From NCBI GenBank assembly GCA_022453515.1, contig JAJNNY010000059.1:62001-126000 (forward strand): a DNA stretch of 64,000 nucleotides, read 5' to 3'. Of this stretch, positions 24,648 to 35,824 are shown one piece after another. Positions within the stretch are counted from its first letter, which is position 1; each line of letters opens with the position of its first letter. Position numbers and translations under genes: made by a program. Source of the stretch: Astrocystis sublimbata (taxonomy: Eukaryota > Ascomycota > Sordariomycetes > Xylariales > Xylariaceae). Under the pieces are notes generated by a model, which saw only the letters and a program-made list of their open reading frames with translations, had not been told where the DNA came from and did no database searches.

Positions 24648-25408
24648 GACTTTCATTTTTCTTTCTGGGTTTTATTCTGACTAAGTGTAATTAAAAAGTG
24701 AATGATAGAATTAGCGTGATTAGATAGATAGCGTTCAGACCAGTCGCTGGAATTTCATTGATCCTACTGCAGGGTCTTGCCTTGTGAGTTAATACTAGAC
24801 CTACCTGATAAAAGTTGTGAAGTATGTGGTATATGAGTGCATTTACTCAGTTGAGTGACCAGACTCTACTGTATAAGAGAGGTAGGTGGGAGGAGCTTCT
24901 TATAAATACTGACATGATGAGTCCGTGGCAGTGTAGTGACCCCTTGACCTAACACCACTTTAGCAAAAGGAGCCGCGCTCTCAATTCCAATCTTTCCTCT
25001 ATGCGATTTCCCTGTATTTCATAATAATCTGAAATGTTTTACTACGGCAGTGGCAGATGGCAAAGTCCCTCCTCCTATGTCGCCTCTAATTTATTGACCA
25101 CTTCGGGATGCCAAGCCATCGACAAGTTATTCTACGCTCCTTTTGGAAGGAAGGTTGATAACTTCCAAAGGTGTAGATTACTTCAAGGTTGTTCAGCTTG
25201 TTCAGCTTGTCCAGCTTGTTCAGCCCCCAAAATGGGCTGCAAGGGCCTGTCGCAGGATCTGTCGCAGGATCAGAATCGCACGAGACCCCCGCTCTCAAGA
25301 CTTTTTGCAACCAGAGCACCATTCTTTACACTCTTTCTTCCGACTTTGAATTGCTCATTTCTTGAAAGTGTGTTATCCGCTGTCTTTTAATCTGGCATGT
25401 GAGACGCG
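24648..25408. other. Spacer between the TRK and HET genes
   Basis: An AT-rich 3' region of the transporter is followed by a more GC-rich stretch with short tandem repeats (25192-25227 and 25247-25270). No gene is recognised. Confidence 0.5.
25192..25270. repeat. Short tandem repeats upstream of the HET gene
   Basis: Four 9-bp units of the TTCAGCTTG type run from 25192 to 25227; the last two are degenerate. A perfect 12-bp direct repeat CTGTCGCAGGAT occurs twice at 25247-25270. They lie 140-220 bp before the HET start codon, so could sit in its promoter or 5' UTR. Confidence 0.75.
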
Positions 25409-27598
25409 ATGTATCTGCTTCACACTACAGACTTTAGACTGAAATTGTATCTTGACGACGCCAAGCGACCGCCTTATGCCATACTATCGCACACGTGGTT
25501 GCGAGATGGCGATGAAGTTAGCTTCGAAGGCCTAGCCCAGTATCACAGCGCGAAAGCCGACGAGAAAGCACAGGAAGCTGACACAATATGGTCTCTCCCG
25601 GGCTTCTGCAAGATACGCGGGAGTTGTGAAATAGCAAAACAGCATGGGATGGAATGGATCTGGATCGACACATGTTGCATTGACAAACGAAGCAGCGCTG
25701 AGCTGTCTGAAGCTATAAACTCCATGTTCAAATGGTACAAAGAGTCTGCCATGTGCATCGTCTTTCTGGAGGACGTTAGAGGGACGGTCATCAGCGAGGA
25801 CCTCTTGCGAGACAGCCGATGGTTCACACGAGGATGGACTCTTCAAGAGCTCCTTGCACCACAGAAGCAGCTCCTATTCTTTGATTGTGAATGGCAACTT
25901 ATCGCCGATCTGAGGAAAAACAATGAGCTTTGCCGCGTGATCAGTCATATGACTCGCATTCCTGCCGCATATCTCAATGGCGCACCCTTGTCGGAAGTCT
26001 GCGTCGCAAAGAAAATGTCGTGGGCAGCTAATAGGGAAACAACGCGCATCGAAGACAGGGCATATTCGCTGCTCGGTATATTTGATGTTAACATGGCGCT
26101 TCTATACGGCGAAGGCGAAAAGGCCTTCATTCGTCTCCAAGAGGAAATCCTCAATCAAACTCATGATCATTCCATCTTGGCCTGGGGCAGGATGATTGAT
26201 TGGAGAAAAGATCACCATGATGTGCGAGACCCGACTAGAGTAGGAGTATTTGCAGCATCACCGCAAGAGTTCGAAGACTGCTGGGACTTTGAGATCGCCC
26301 CTGAGTACCTTCACAAGAACGCCAATCCGATGTTCCAGATGACGAGCGCAGGAGTTCAACTCGGCACACGCATAGCAAAAGACTACAGTGGCTCGTACAG
26401 ATGCCAGCTGGCCTGTTTTAGCTGGCGAGAGCCGAGGGAGTGCTTATGCATCAGGGTGAGCGCGGGTCCTCGGGCGACGACCGAGCTCTCGACTGCAGCT
26501 GTCACGGCTCTATCGCCGTGGCTCCCAATTCTGCCACAGTACGTGAGAACAGAGACCGTGGTGACTAGAGGTTGCCCCCCCAGTGTAAGAAAGAGATCAG
26601 CAACCATCACGCTCGCGAAACAGCCCGAACAGCCCAAAGATGACACAGGCGTTCTGCTCCTAGATCTCCCGCAGGGGTTTGCTCCTGAGCAAGTGTACAC
26701 TAAACCCAACTTTAAGGTCCAGGCGGATACACACAGGTTAGGACAACGCTCGTTTCGAATTTCATATCAGCCGGAAGCCGATAACATCATCTCACTTCCC
26801 ATTTCTAGTCGCGTTATTATGTGGCTCTTGATTGCTGAAGCTGCTGGTCTGGGCGGCGCAGGCATCTACCTGGCTGTTCGCCTATTGAGGGAGAATTGGC
26901 AGACTTCTAACTCAGCCGTATACTTCACGACATTTGTCATTGTACTAGGTGGACTCTTGTTTACGGTAGGCCTCAGTTTCGCCCTTCTTTGGGCACTCTT
27001 CAGGGTATTCGAGGCGTACATAATCAACAGCGCATGGGTGCTGCATAGGCGCCTCAAAGCAGCTTTCTCAAAAGTACAGAATGGACAACTTTCCAGCATC
27101 AGATATCTTTGGCGCTCTACCGCCGATCGGGAGACTACGCAAGTTTGCTTCCGCATCAAAGAATCTGGAGAGACGTTGGGACCTGGCGAGGATGGGATGG
27201 GGCTGATCATTGTGTACTCGCCCCGTGTCTACGGCATGATCCGATCAAAGGAATATGTTTTACTACGCCCCGCTGTGCTGCGATGTTTTCTCATAGCTAT
27301 ACCCCCTAAAGCCCGCGATCCAGAGTCTGTTAACTGGACCAATCTCGGCCGATGGCTTTCGGTACTTCAGCATTGGCCTACGAAAGGTGGCCTTCAGCTC
27401 CGCGTCGACAGCCGTGTGCTATCATCCACGCGCGATGAAACGAAAGCGCCGAGTTTATCATTTGCTGTTGTTGCTCAACAGTCCAACCTTGAGCGTCTCC
27501 GGGTATTTTTCCAATCTCCACAGGGCGATCCGAGACGTTATACAGCGCTGGATCCTGTCGCAGCTGTACCAAATCTTCTACCTTTTGCGAGAGACTGA
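25409..27598 (+). CDS. HET-domain protein with C-terminal membrane segments
   Basis: Intronless ORF of 729 residues. The N-terminal 270 residues are a heterokaryon-incompatibility (HET) domain: PYAILSHTWL, WIWIDTCCIDK, MFKWYKESAMCIVFLEDV and WFTRGWTLQELLAPQ, then the common ARTIEDRAYSLLGIF-like block as TTRIEDRAYSLLGIFDVNM. This layout is that of HET-E-like proteins that trigger cell death after fusion of unlike hyphae; recent work treats HET as a TIR-related fold. No NACHT/WD40 part follows. Instead there are two strong hydrophobic segments, about residues 469-493 and 504-533, and a further 200 residues that I do not recognise. The start is the first ATG, 17 codons before SHTWL. Confidence 0.87.
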   Translation: MYLLHTTDFRLKLYLDDAKRPPYAILSHTWLRDGDEVSFEGLAQYHSAKADEKAQEADTIWSLPGFCKIRGSCEIAKQHGMEWIWIDTCCIDKRSSAELSEAINSMFKWYKESAMCIVFLEDVRGTVISEDLLRDSRWFTRGWTLQELLAPQKQLLFFDCEWQLIADLRKNNELCRVISHMTRIPAAYLNGAPLSEVCVAKKMSWAANRETTRIEDRAYSLLGIFDVNMALLYGEGEKAFIRLQEEILNQTHDHSILAWGRMIDWRKDHHDVRDPTRVGVFAASPQEFEDCWDFEIAPEYLHKNANPMFQMTSAGVQLGTRIAKDYSGSYRCQLACFSWREPRECLCIRVSAGPRATTELSTAAVTALSPWLPILPQYVRTETVVTRGCPPSVRKRSATITLAKQPEQPKDDTGVLLLDLPQGFAPEQVYTKPNFKVQADTHRLGQRSFRISYQPEADNIISLPISSRVIMWLLIAEAAGLGGAGIYLAVRLLRENWQTSNSAVYFTTFVIVLGGLLFTVGLSFALLWALFRVFEAYIINSAWVLHRRLKAAFSKVQNGQLSSIRYLWRSTADRETTQVCFRIKESGETLGPGEDGMGLIIVYSPRVYGMIRSKEYVLLRPAVLRCFLIAIPPKARDPESVNWTNLGRWLSVLQHWPTKGGLQLRVDSRVLSSTRDETKAPSLSFAVVAQQSNLERLRVFFQSPQGDPRRYTALDPVAAVPNLLPFARD

Positions 27599-29855
27599 GA
27601 AATTTGGGGCCAAATCGAGTCAATCCACGTACATAATATGGAAGGAGTAGTTGAAAACACTTCACTATAATCGACACACCACTTCGAGATGTAACATTCT
27701 CTGGATATGCATGCTTCTTGTAAGTATTGAACATTGCGGCTCGATTATGTTGGCCTAACACTCTGTTTACTTAGACCATTTTCTAAATGATGATCTGGCA
27801 TGTAATAAGGCAATATTTTGGAAATTCGAAGAAGTTCACGGCCCACGGCCTGATTTCGCATATCTGCATCTCCATATGTTTCGGCAATTCCGTGTGCCAC
27901 CATGCCAAGGAGTGGTGGCCGCCTCAATCGCAGGCTCAATATCGTCTGTTCGTGCTGCGCAAGTTAAGTATCTTACCTACATAACAGGGTGGCTGGCAAG
28001 GCTTGATGTTGGTCACCGCTTTTGCGTCGAAGCCACAAACTGAATGTTGCATTCGAGTTTTATGGTGGTGCACTGACCAGGGCGGTCGCACTAGGTTTGG
28101 ATGCACGTCTGACGCTGTCAGCATTCCTTCGTTGGAGCAACGCGCCCGGCACTTGGTCTTTCGGTTCCGCTTCTGGTATGTAAGTAATTGTTATATTGCA
28201 CCGCACTCTGTCGATTTGGTTCACCCGTCTGTTTGCCAGATCAATTAATTTGGGTTGAAAAATTGAAACCTTCGCGATGTGATCCATACAAGTGTACCTA
28301 CCTAGGTAAATAAGAGCATCACTCCATCCTATGATGCCTACTAGCGGGGCTATGGAAAAATAGACCACACAATCATCATGAGCACAACTCTTCTTTTAAG
28401 ATGAAGATTTTATGGGATGCACGCGCAGTACGAAACTGGAAGACACTATGCTAGATACTCACATAGGAATTTACTCCCCCAGACCAGTGTGCATTAAATG
28501 CCTCGGCGTCTAAGAAAATTGACACAATATCTTTTGCCCCTTATGTGTCACAGTTCTAACTTTTGTCATAATGAATGCGAATACCATCATCAGAGGCTAA
28601 ATAAAGATCGTGTTCTATTTTCGATGCAAGCTGATGTGCTGGTGAGGGTTTTTCATTCAGTTTTCAGGCCGCATGACAGACTCGGAGATGTTCGGAATCG
28701 CATATTGGCATGTCGGGTCCGACTTTCTGCTCAGCTCCTCCGCATTCCCCGAAAGCTTCCGCTAATACGACGGGCGTGCACCGCTCTCCATTGCCAATTA
28801 TTTGACAACGTCGTAACATTGTGAAGAATATCCCAATTGCCTTGATGACAATTAATGTGCAGACAATGCCAAGGAGCTGGATCTAAGTGCTTATACTCAC
28901 TGCCACCACATACCTGTGACACGAGCTGATATCAACGGGGCCACAGCTCCCTTCGTAAATTTGTGATCATGTTTGCCCGTTCAATTATCCGAGCATCCAA
29001 TGAACGTAAAGAGTAAGAAACACATTGATAATTACAGCCATGTACTACGTAGTGCCAAATTAGTTGTCTCCTTGTGTATGAGAAGCTACAGCAGCAATCA
29101 TTCACCCTGCCCATTGGATTGGAGATGCACCAGATAACACTCGAAAGTTTGGCGCAGATGTATACTTACCTACCACCTGGGCATACAGAAGGCCGGCCTG
29201 ATTTGGCCGAGTTAGTCATCATCAATGCTACCGTCGTTTTTTCGCTTTTTTTTGAATCATAGTGACTCAGTTTTCATCTGTGCGAAATCAAGTAAGCTTA
29301 CCTCCTCCTAGCGTCGATCTTGCCGCACGATCCTGGAGGTCGGACTGGTCGGGGCGCGAAGTCTTTGTGAGCACCTGCTTCTCTACTGTACCTAGGTTCG
29401 GCCGTTGCGTTCGCCAAGAGCACTAACACCTCTCTCTCTGAGAAGGGGAGAGCGCCGCCGTGCTGAGCTAAGAAAGCGCCGGAATAGTGTTGGTACGGAA
29501 GCTAAAGCTAGCTCCACCCCTCACGATGAGAAGTCGGACTGTTGGAAATACGAACCCGTCGAAAACCCGTGCTTGCTGTTCAGCTGTGCCAGCGAGCTTG
29601 AGTAATTGGGACACCGCCTTCCGACCAGTGCGGCTCGAGCCGAAGACGACACTCGAAGGGATCTTCAAAGTATTATTACTATAAGTTGCAGATACCCTCC
29701 CTGAACGAGACCCCTAAACAGTGCTTTGCTCCAGACTCCTACTTCGATATACCTTAAGAACAAGCTTACTCTTTATTCCTGATCTTCTTCTTCTTCTTCA
29801 TAAACACACTCGACACCTATCACCTGTACAATTTCCCATCAACACCATATCCAAA
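27599..29855. other. Spacer of 2.3 kb between the HET and monooxygenase genes
   Basis: No recognised gene. The segment 29400-29690 is open in several frames on both strands and is more GC-rich than its surroundings, but none of the translations is familiar. A stretch near 28500-28830 likewise has open frames without motifs. Confidence 0.45.
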
Positions 29856-31560
29856 ATGCTAAGGCAAGTGGATGTTCTGATCGTTGGTGGAGGCCCTACG
29901 GGAATGACGCTAGCTCTTGAGCTGGCCGCTCAAGGGGTCTCCTTCCGCATCGTAGACAAAGCCACGGAGCGATCACCATACAGCCGTGCTCTTGTTGTGC
30001 AACCCAGAACATTGGAACTTCTTAACCGCCACAGTCACACCGAGATCCAGGAACTTGTGGGAGAAGGCAATGTTGCCCCACGAGCCTCTGTTTGTGTTGC
30101 GGCGAAGAAAATAACAGACATCAACTCGAGCGAATTCAAGCTCCCAGGCACTAAGTTCCCGGCTTCAATGACCATCACACAATCAGAGACCGAGACTTGG
30201 CTTGAGAAGGAGCTTGCCAAGCATGATGTTCAAGTTGAGATGGGCATAGAAGCCAAGAACATCACCCAAGATGCTGAAGGCGTTACTGTGACCTTGTCAT
30301 CGAAAGATAAAGGGGACGAAGAACTACGAGTAAAATAGTAAGTTTTCCTTTCTGTTTTCTTCCCCTTCTGTTTCGGAACGATTTGCCTTCGTTAGAATCA
30401 ATATCTTTAGTCACTACATCTGACGTACTTATTTCTGTAGCGTGGTTGGAGCGGATGGAGCACACAGTGCCGTTCGTCATGCTTCAAATCTCACCTTCGA
30501 CGGTGATGCTTACCCTCAAGAATTTCTGTTGGCCGACGCCTATATGGAATCTGAGATGCCTGGTGGCCAGGCTTACATGTGCCTAGGCAACGGAGCGCTT
30601 ATTGTCCTACCGCTGAAGGGAGGGAGAGTTCGTCTTGTTGTTTCTCGTCCTGGTCAAGATACCTCACGTGAGCCCAAGCTGGAAGATATACAAGACTTCG
30701 TGCAGGAGACATTTCCAGGCGGCGGCACTCTGCATGATCCTGACTGGGTCACGCGATTCCGGCTTCATCATCGCGGTGTCAACAACTACCGTGACGGCAG
30801 ACTATTTGTGGCAGGAGATGCGGCCCACATACACTCGCCAGCCGGCGGACAGGGCATGAACACAGGAATACAAGACGCCGTCAATCTGGGATGGAAGTTG
30901 GCCACGGTCCTCCGCGGCGAAAAACCCGACTCCTTCCTTGATACCTACCACAACGAAAGGCATCGCATCGGACAGTATCTCCTCACGAGTACCGACAGAG
31001 CCTTCACATATGTCACCTCGACGAATCCCATCTTCGTATTCTTGCGCAACCTTATCCTTCCATGGGTACTGCCCATAGTGTCGTTGAACAAATCACGCAT
31101 GTTGAAGCAGCTTCAGTTTATATCGCAGCTGCGCATTCGATATCGGCACAGCAACATCGTCGGCACAGGTAGCGGCTTCTACGGCCCCATCAAGGGCGGC
31201 GACCGAGCTCCCGACAATAAAATTAAGAGCCCAGACGGCAAAGAACTCTGGTTCCTTGACCTCCTGACCCCCACCAATCACCATCTTATGCTATTCTCGG
31301 GATCTGGCTCGAACCAAGCTACCGAGGGCGATCTGACTCGTGCCGAAGCAGCTTTCCAGAATGATACCAAGACCGCAGTCAAGGTTCACACGATCTTTAG
31401 CGGACAACATGAGGGACAGGCAGGGTACGTGGATGTGGACGGTGCTCTTCACAAGACGTTTGGTTTCGACAACGCCGGTTACGTTCTTGTTCGGCCTGAT
31501 GGCTACATAGCGAACATTGGTCTGTTAAAAGAGATCGGTGAGGCAACAAAGTGGCTGTAA
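29856..31560 (+). CDS. FAD-dependent aromatic hydroxylase, PheA/TfdB type
   Basis: Flavoprotein monooxygenase of group A, probably hydroxylating a phenolic or related substrate with NAD(P)H and O2. Two exons, 29856-30337 and 30441-31560, give 533 residues; the 103-nt intron rejoins KYVVGADGAHSAVRH. Rossmann motif IVGGGPTGMTLALELA at residues 8-23, the family block RALVVQPRTLELL at about 49-61, the DG motif at 166-167 and the GD motif GDAAHIHSPAGGQGMN at 286-301 are all intact. The C-terminal about 150 residues match the thioredoxin-like phenol-hydroxylase tail in length, with GDRAPD at its start. The ATG has a favourable CCAAAATG context; no signal peptide. Such enzymes occur both in catabolism and in secondary metabolism. 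No partner genes adjoin it. Confidence 0.92.
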
Positions 31561-32056
31561 AAAGCGCCGAAGAAGAACGAACGACATGTTAATTTCCCCT
31601 GTATCATATCCCAATTTTATTGTACAATAGATCTAAGTATTAGTAATTACCGGTAGCAATACACATATATTGTACCATTATCTATATGAATGGCATGGCC
31701 AAAAGTTATCAAAGTGATATTTACCAGACATCCTGTAACAATCATAAGTGTTCCCACAAAGCCGTGCGACTACGTAGTTGGGAGACAAAGAAAGCTACTG
31801 TAATCATAGGCGTCGGAAAAGAGTTTTAGACGCAAAGCATTGAGATATCGGCTTTCATTGCCCGGCGACATCGCGCAGGAACAAAGCTGTGTGCTTTGAG
31901 ATGTCAATAGAAACGTGTAGACAGCTCCTCAACCTTCACTTGATTACTTGAAGATGCCTCATTCTTTCATTCAAATCAAATAAATGTACGCCTGTATCCC
32001 TTACTTGCCGTGAAAGTTTCACGGTCAAGACATCCTCTCTAGGTACCTACACCAAC
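31561..32056. other. Spacer, about 500 bp
   Basis: AT-rich 3' flank of the monooxygenase, then the promoter of the next small gene. No further feature seen. Confidence 0.5.
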
Positions 32057-32797
32057 ATGGCTTCCAAAGCACAGCATAAGAGACTAAATGATGGTCCCAG
32101 CTCAGAAAGCCACACCCCGGTGAGACAGAACTACATGCGAGAAGCTTTGATGACATGCTTTACGAATAAAGCACCAGACCAGTATGACAGAGAGCTCCTT
32201 CAACGCGAAAAGTACTTGCGTGAGAAATGGGGAGGCGATGAAGCGATTCCAGACCCTTTCGACCCCGATAAGCTGGAAAAAGTCATGAAGACGCGGTTTC
32301 CAAGGGAAAGCAGCGGCCAGAAAGGGAAAAGCAGCAAGACGTCAAAATCAAGGTCTAAGTCTCGGGATAAACGAGGAGATGTGCAACCCACATCACATCA
32401 AAATGCCTGTGCGGGTCCGAGCAATACTTCAACCGCGAAGCACGCCAATGATTCATGCGATCATGGCGACGATGAAAGCGGCAGCGATAGCGAAACTTCC
32501 TTAGACAAGATTGACCATGCGCTTGAAGAAACTGCTGCGCTCTGGTTTCAATCGAACCTGAGCACAGTCAGCCTTGCTGAGCTGAGAGAAACGTCATCGT
32601 CGTCGTCGTCGTCGGAGCGAACTGAGACGCCAAGGATCGGCGCTGGCTCGAAGCCGCCGCTTAGTTGGAGTGCATTTACGGAGGGTGGCGTCTGCGATCG
32701 TAAGCGATGCAAGTCAGACAAAGCCAGGAAATTGCCAAGGCAACCGTCTGAGTACTTTCCGTTCCAAGCTCGACGACACTCGAGATCTGAGGATTAG
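32057..32797 (+). CDS. Unknown 246-residue hydrophilic protein
   Basis: I do not recognise this protein. A single ORF opens with ATG in a good context (ACCAACATGG). The N-terminal third has ordered-looking charged sequence: REALMTCFTNKAPDQYDREL, then DPFDPDKLEKVMKTRFP. A basic Ser/Lys/Arg tract follows (about residues 95-115), then an acidic Ser/Asp stretch. A six-Ser run encoded by a TCG trinucleotide repeat is at about 180-186. There is no membrane segment or signal peptide. It is probably an intrinsically disordered protein restricted to a few fungal lineages. The length of the open frame and codon regularity favour a real gene. Confidence 0.55.
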   Translation: MASKAQHKRLNDGPSSESHTPVRQNYMREALMTCFTNKAPDQYDRELLQREKYLREKWGGDEAIPDPFDPDKLEKVMKTRFPRESSGQKGKSSKTSKSRSKSRDKRGDVQPTSHQNACAGPSNTSTAKHANDSCDHGDDESGSDSETSLDKIDHALEETAALWFQSNLSTVSLAELRETSSSSSSSERTETPRIGAGSKPPLSWSAFTEGGVCDRKRCKSDKARKLPRQPSEYFPFQARRHSRSED

Positions 32798-33544
32798 CTG
32801 CGTGGCTCCAGATGCGCTGGCAGTGGGAGAGACTGGTTCTGAAAACCTTGGGTCTGACCAGTAGCTCAGAAGCAATTTTCACTAGATTTTCTGCCCGTCA
32901 AGAAGCATTCGTATGGTTTCAGGGATATGGGCGGGTGACGAGGCAGATGACGGGAGGGTGTGATCTTGCTGTTGCCGTATTCTAGCATAATACACTAATG
33001 TGAAGCCACAAGACTTTCCTGTATATATCTCTATGTGTTTTTTTTAGTATGAATGCAAAATTCCATCTCAAATATTCAGCATGAGCTGATGCTACAAGTA
33101 TGAGAGTACGAGCAAAGCGTTCTGATGCGGTGGAACTACGTCAGAGAACGATCAAGTTACAGGCAGCAATATGGTTGTGTAGCATCGAAAAGATGCTCTC
33201 TACGCTTTGACGCTGTTTGATTTGATCCTGTAGTGACACAGATGTTCAGCCTATTTTTATCATAGCCTCCCACCAGTTGCAGCGGCCTGCAAATGCGACC
33301 ATTCCCCCGCCAATTCGCTATGATGGGGTAGGTCAGATCCCCCCTTGGCTTGAACTATTGCTGTCATATTAGTCGTCGCTGCGACTTCTTGCGGTCGCAT
33401 CATGTTGGGAATACCACCTAAAGGCGTCATTGGATTGTGGCACTGCTTTGAAACATAGCTATACATATCCGTCATATCACAACATATTCATGCCCACCGT
33501 AACTACGCACTTTCTCTATCAGATTATGTCTGCACTTACTTAGA
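32798..33544. other. Spacer, about 750 bp
   Basis: 3' flank of the small gene and promoter of the DUF3176 gene. A 71-codon minus-strand ORF at 33260-33475 carries no motif and is not called. Confidence 0.45.
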
Positions 33545-35824
33545 ATGTCAGCATACGTACACCCCCAGTCTTACCCGCAAGATGTCCGGCATGCCACGCG
33601 CAGCTCCTTGGAGGTGGATGACGATGCAGTCTATGCCGACGGCTACTACGGAACCGAAGTTGTTTACGACAGCCAGTCATTAGATGACGGTGTCATTCGG
33701 CCCAATGAAGGTGATCATACCGACCTGGGCCAAAGCCAACCGTCGAATTCCTCAGAAACCGAAGGGATTCCCGAGATCGCAAAAGCACCGCCTCAATCCG
33801 GAGAGAAGCTCGGGTTCTGGCGGACTGCTCGCCGCAAAAGTCCTCGCAATCACGACCAGCCACCGTCCGTAACCGTGCCGAGTTGGAAACCCGAGCTTCT
33901 TGCCGTGTTTCTGAGCCTCTCCGCCATTATCACCATGGTCACCCTTCTCATCTACGCGGATAAGAGACCCATCCAGGCGTGGAATTTCTTCATATCTTTC
34001 AACACTGTCATTTCCATCCTAGCCGCGGTAGCGCGAGTGCCTCTTGCTTATGCCATCGGCTCCTGTTTGAGCCAGGAGAAGTGGAACTGGTTCAAAGCAC
34101 GGCCGGATAGTCTCCGACTTTTTGAGAGCTTCGAGACTGCGGGACGCGGACCGCTGGGAAGCTTCTGGTTCTTGATGAAACTGCGTGTACGGTAAGGTGA
34201 CTGTTTCAGTTACTTCGACGTTAGAGATTAAATCACGAGAAGCTGACGGACGGAATCGTTTGGTAGCCACTGGACTCTCCTCGGTCCGTTCGTCACCATT
34301 CTTTTGCTGGGATTTGAGCCCTTCTTCCAAGCCATCATCTACTATGACGGGTGGGCAGCGACGCCGCATGATTCCCAGGTGCCCACGATCTCGGTAGGAA
34401 GCACCTTCGCCGCCGGTTCATATAGCGAGTCACCTCCGGGATCCTACCCACCCTATCCCAATACGAAGATAGATAACAATCACACATTTCCAAGAATAGA
34501 GTTCCAAGGCCAACAGGGAGCTGGATTTGGTACAGCCATATTGGGTGGCTTCCAGATAGGTTCGGCATTCGATACCCCACATCCGTTCTTCCAGTGCTTG
34601 ACGGGAAACTGCACTTGGACTCCGTTCGCCTCGTTAGCGGTTTGCAGCTCTTGCAACGACGTTAGCAAAAGCCTCGTCCGGAGCGAAAACCACACTGATG
34701 AGGGGCAAGAGCTGAGTATTCCCCGTCAATATCCAAGTCCAAGTGGGAAGACCGTGACTTATGCACTCCCGTATGTAAGTTTGACAAACTTGGCGGTGGA
34801 CGACGATGAAATACCAGCATATATAGCAGCGTCCAGCGTGTTAAGTCCGGATGGAAGTGTTGCATTTCAGCATTTGAAAAGCATGTTCATGGCAGCAGGT
34901 ATTGTTCGAGCGTCGGAGACGTATGAGCAGAAGGTAACCCAATGGGAAGACACGAAGGTGACGGCCACGGAGTGCGCGCTGTATCTGTGTGTGCGAGCCT
35001 ACCAATCCCGGGTCGAAAATGGCGTCCTGTCCGAGGACATATTGGGCACTTGGTCCGATCGAGTCGACGGTTCCTACAGGATAGTCAAGGACATTACTGA
35101 TCCGCACATGAACGATCAGGACTTTGAAGAGTTCGAAAAGGAGCACAACTACACCCTGTGTCCTTCCACGTTGCATAGTACCTCCTTCTCTCGTCTTGAC
35201 CTCCAAATGAGTGTACCTGCCGCCGAAGCACGTCGGGTATCCCTGCCGGCAGAGCAGCAGCTCACTTTCAACGCAACCCAGGGCGGGATCTGCGGCTCGC
35301 TGATGCAAGTCGGTCCCACATTGTTCGGAACCGAGGAGGACGCCGCGGTAGTCTGGCCAGATACCAATCTCGACACAACGGTGTTGCGCATTTCATCGGA
35401 GATGCTGCACGCCAGCGACGACTACGAGCGCACTTTCGCGCGCCTCGCTACCAGCCTGACGAACTGGATTCGCGACAGTGCATCCGCCTCAACCTCTGGC
35501 GATGCCAATGGTGGCCGCCACAGGGGCACGCAGCAGGAGTGGGCGACATACATCCGGGTGCGCTGGGGCTACCTGGCGCTGCCGCTGGTGGCCTTCTCGG
35601 CAGGGTGCGCGTTCGTGGCGCTCTCCATCTTCAATACGAGACGCCTGGGCCTGGAGCCGTGGAAGGCGGACGTCAACGCGACGTTTGCGTATGCGGTCGA
35701 CGCGGAGACGAGGGCGCAGCTGCGGTTTGCGTTCTGGAACAAGCAGCCCAAGGCGACGGTCAACAAAGTGGTCGTGCAGCTGAGGGATTACGGCGGAGGG
35801 TGGGAGCTTGGCCAGGTTCGGTAG
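33545..35824 (+). CDS. DUF3176 membrane protein
   Basis: Large fungal membrane protein of unknown function. Two exons, 33545-34191 and 34267-35824 (75-nt intron with a GCTGACGG branch point), give 734 residues. The N-terminal about 110 residues are acidic and disordered. Two hydrophobic segments at about 118-141 and 147-178 are followed by QEKWNWF and the GRGPLGSFW block that marks DUF3176, then a third segment (LLGPFVTILLLGFEPFFQAI) right after the splice site. A roughly 400-residue loop with spaced Cys (CLTGNCTW, CSSCND, CALYLCVRAYQ) is likely extracellular, with N-x-S/T sequons. A last membrane segment (WGYLALPLVAFSAGCAFVAL) precedes a short cytosolic tail. Family function is not known. 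Confidence 0.88.

Noticed and set aside
24910..24935. TGATGAGTCCGTGG resembles the start of a hammerhead ribozyme core
   Set aside because: The second conserved block (GAAA after the helix II loop) and pairing flanks are missing; a chance match is likely.
29400..29690. Overlapping open frames of 60-66 codons on both strands
   Set aside because: No frame shows a known motif or splice continuation; kept only as a remark in the spacer entry.
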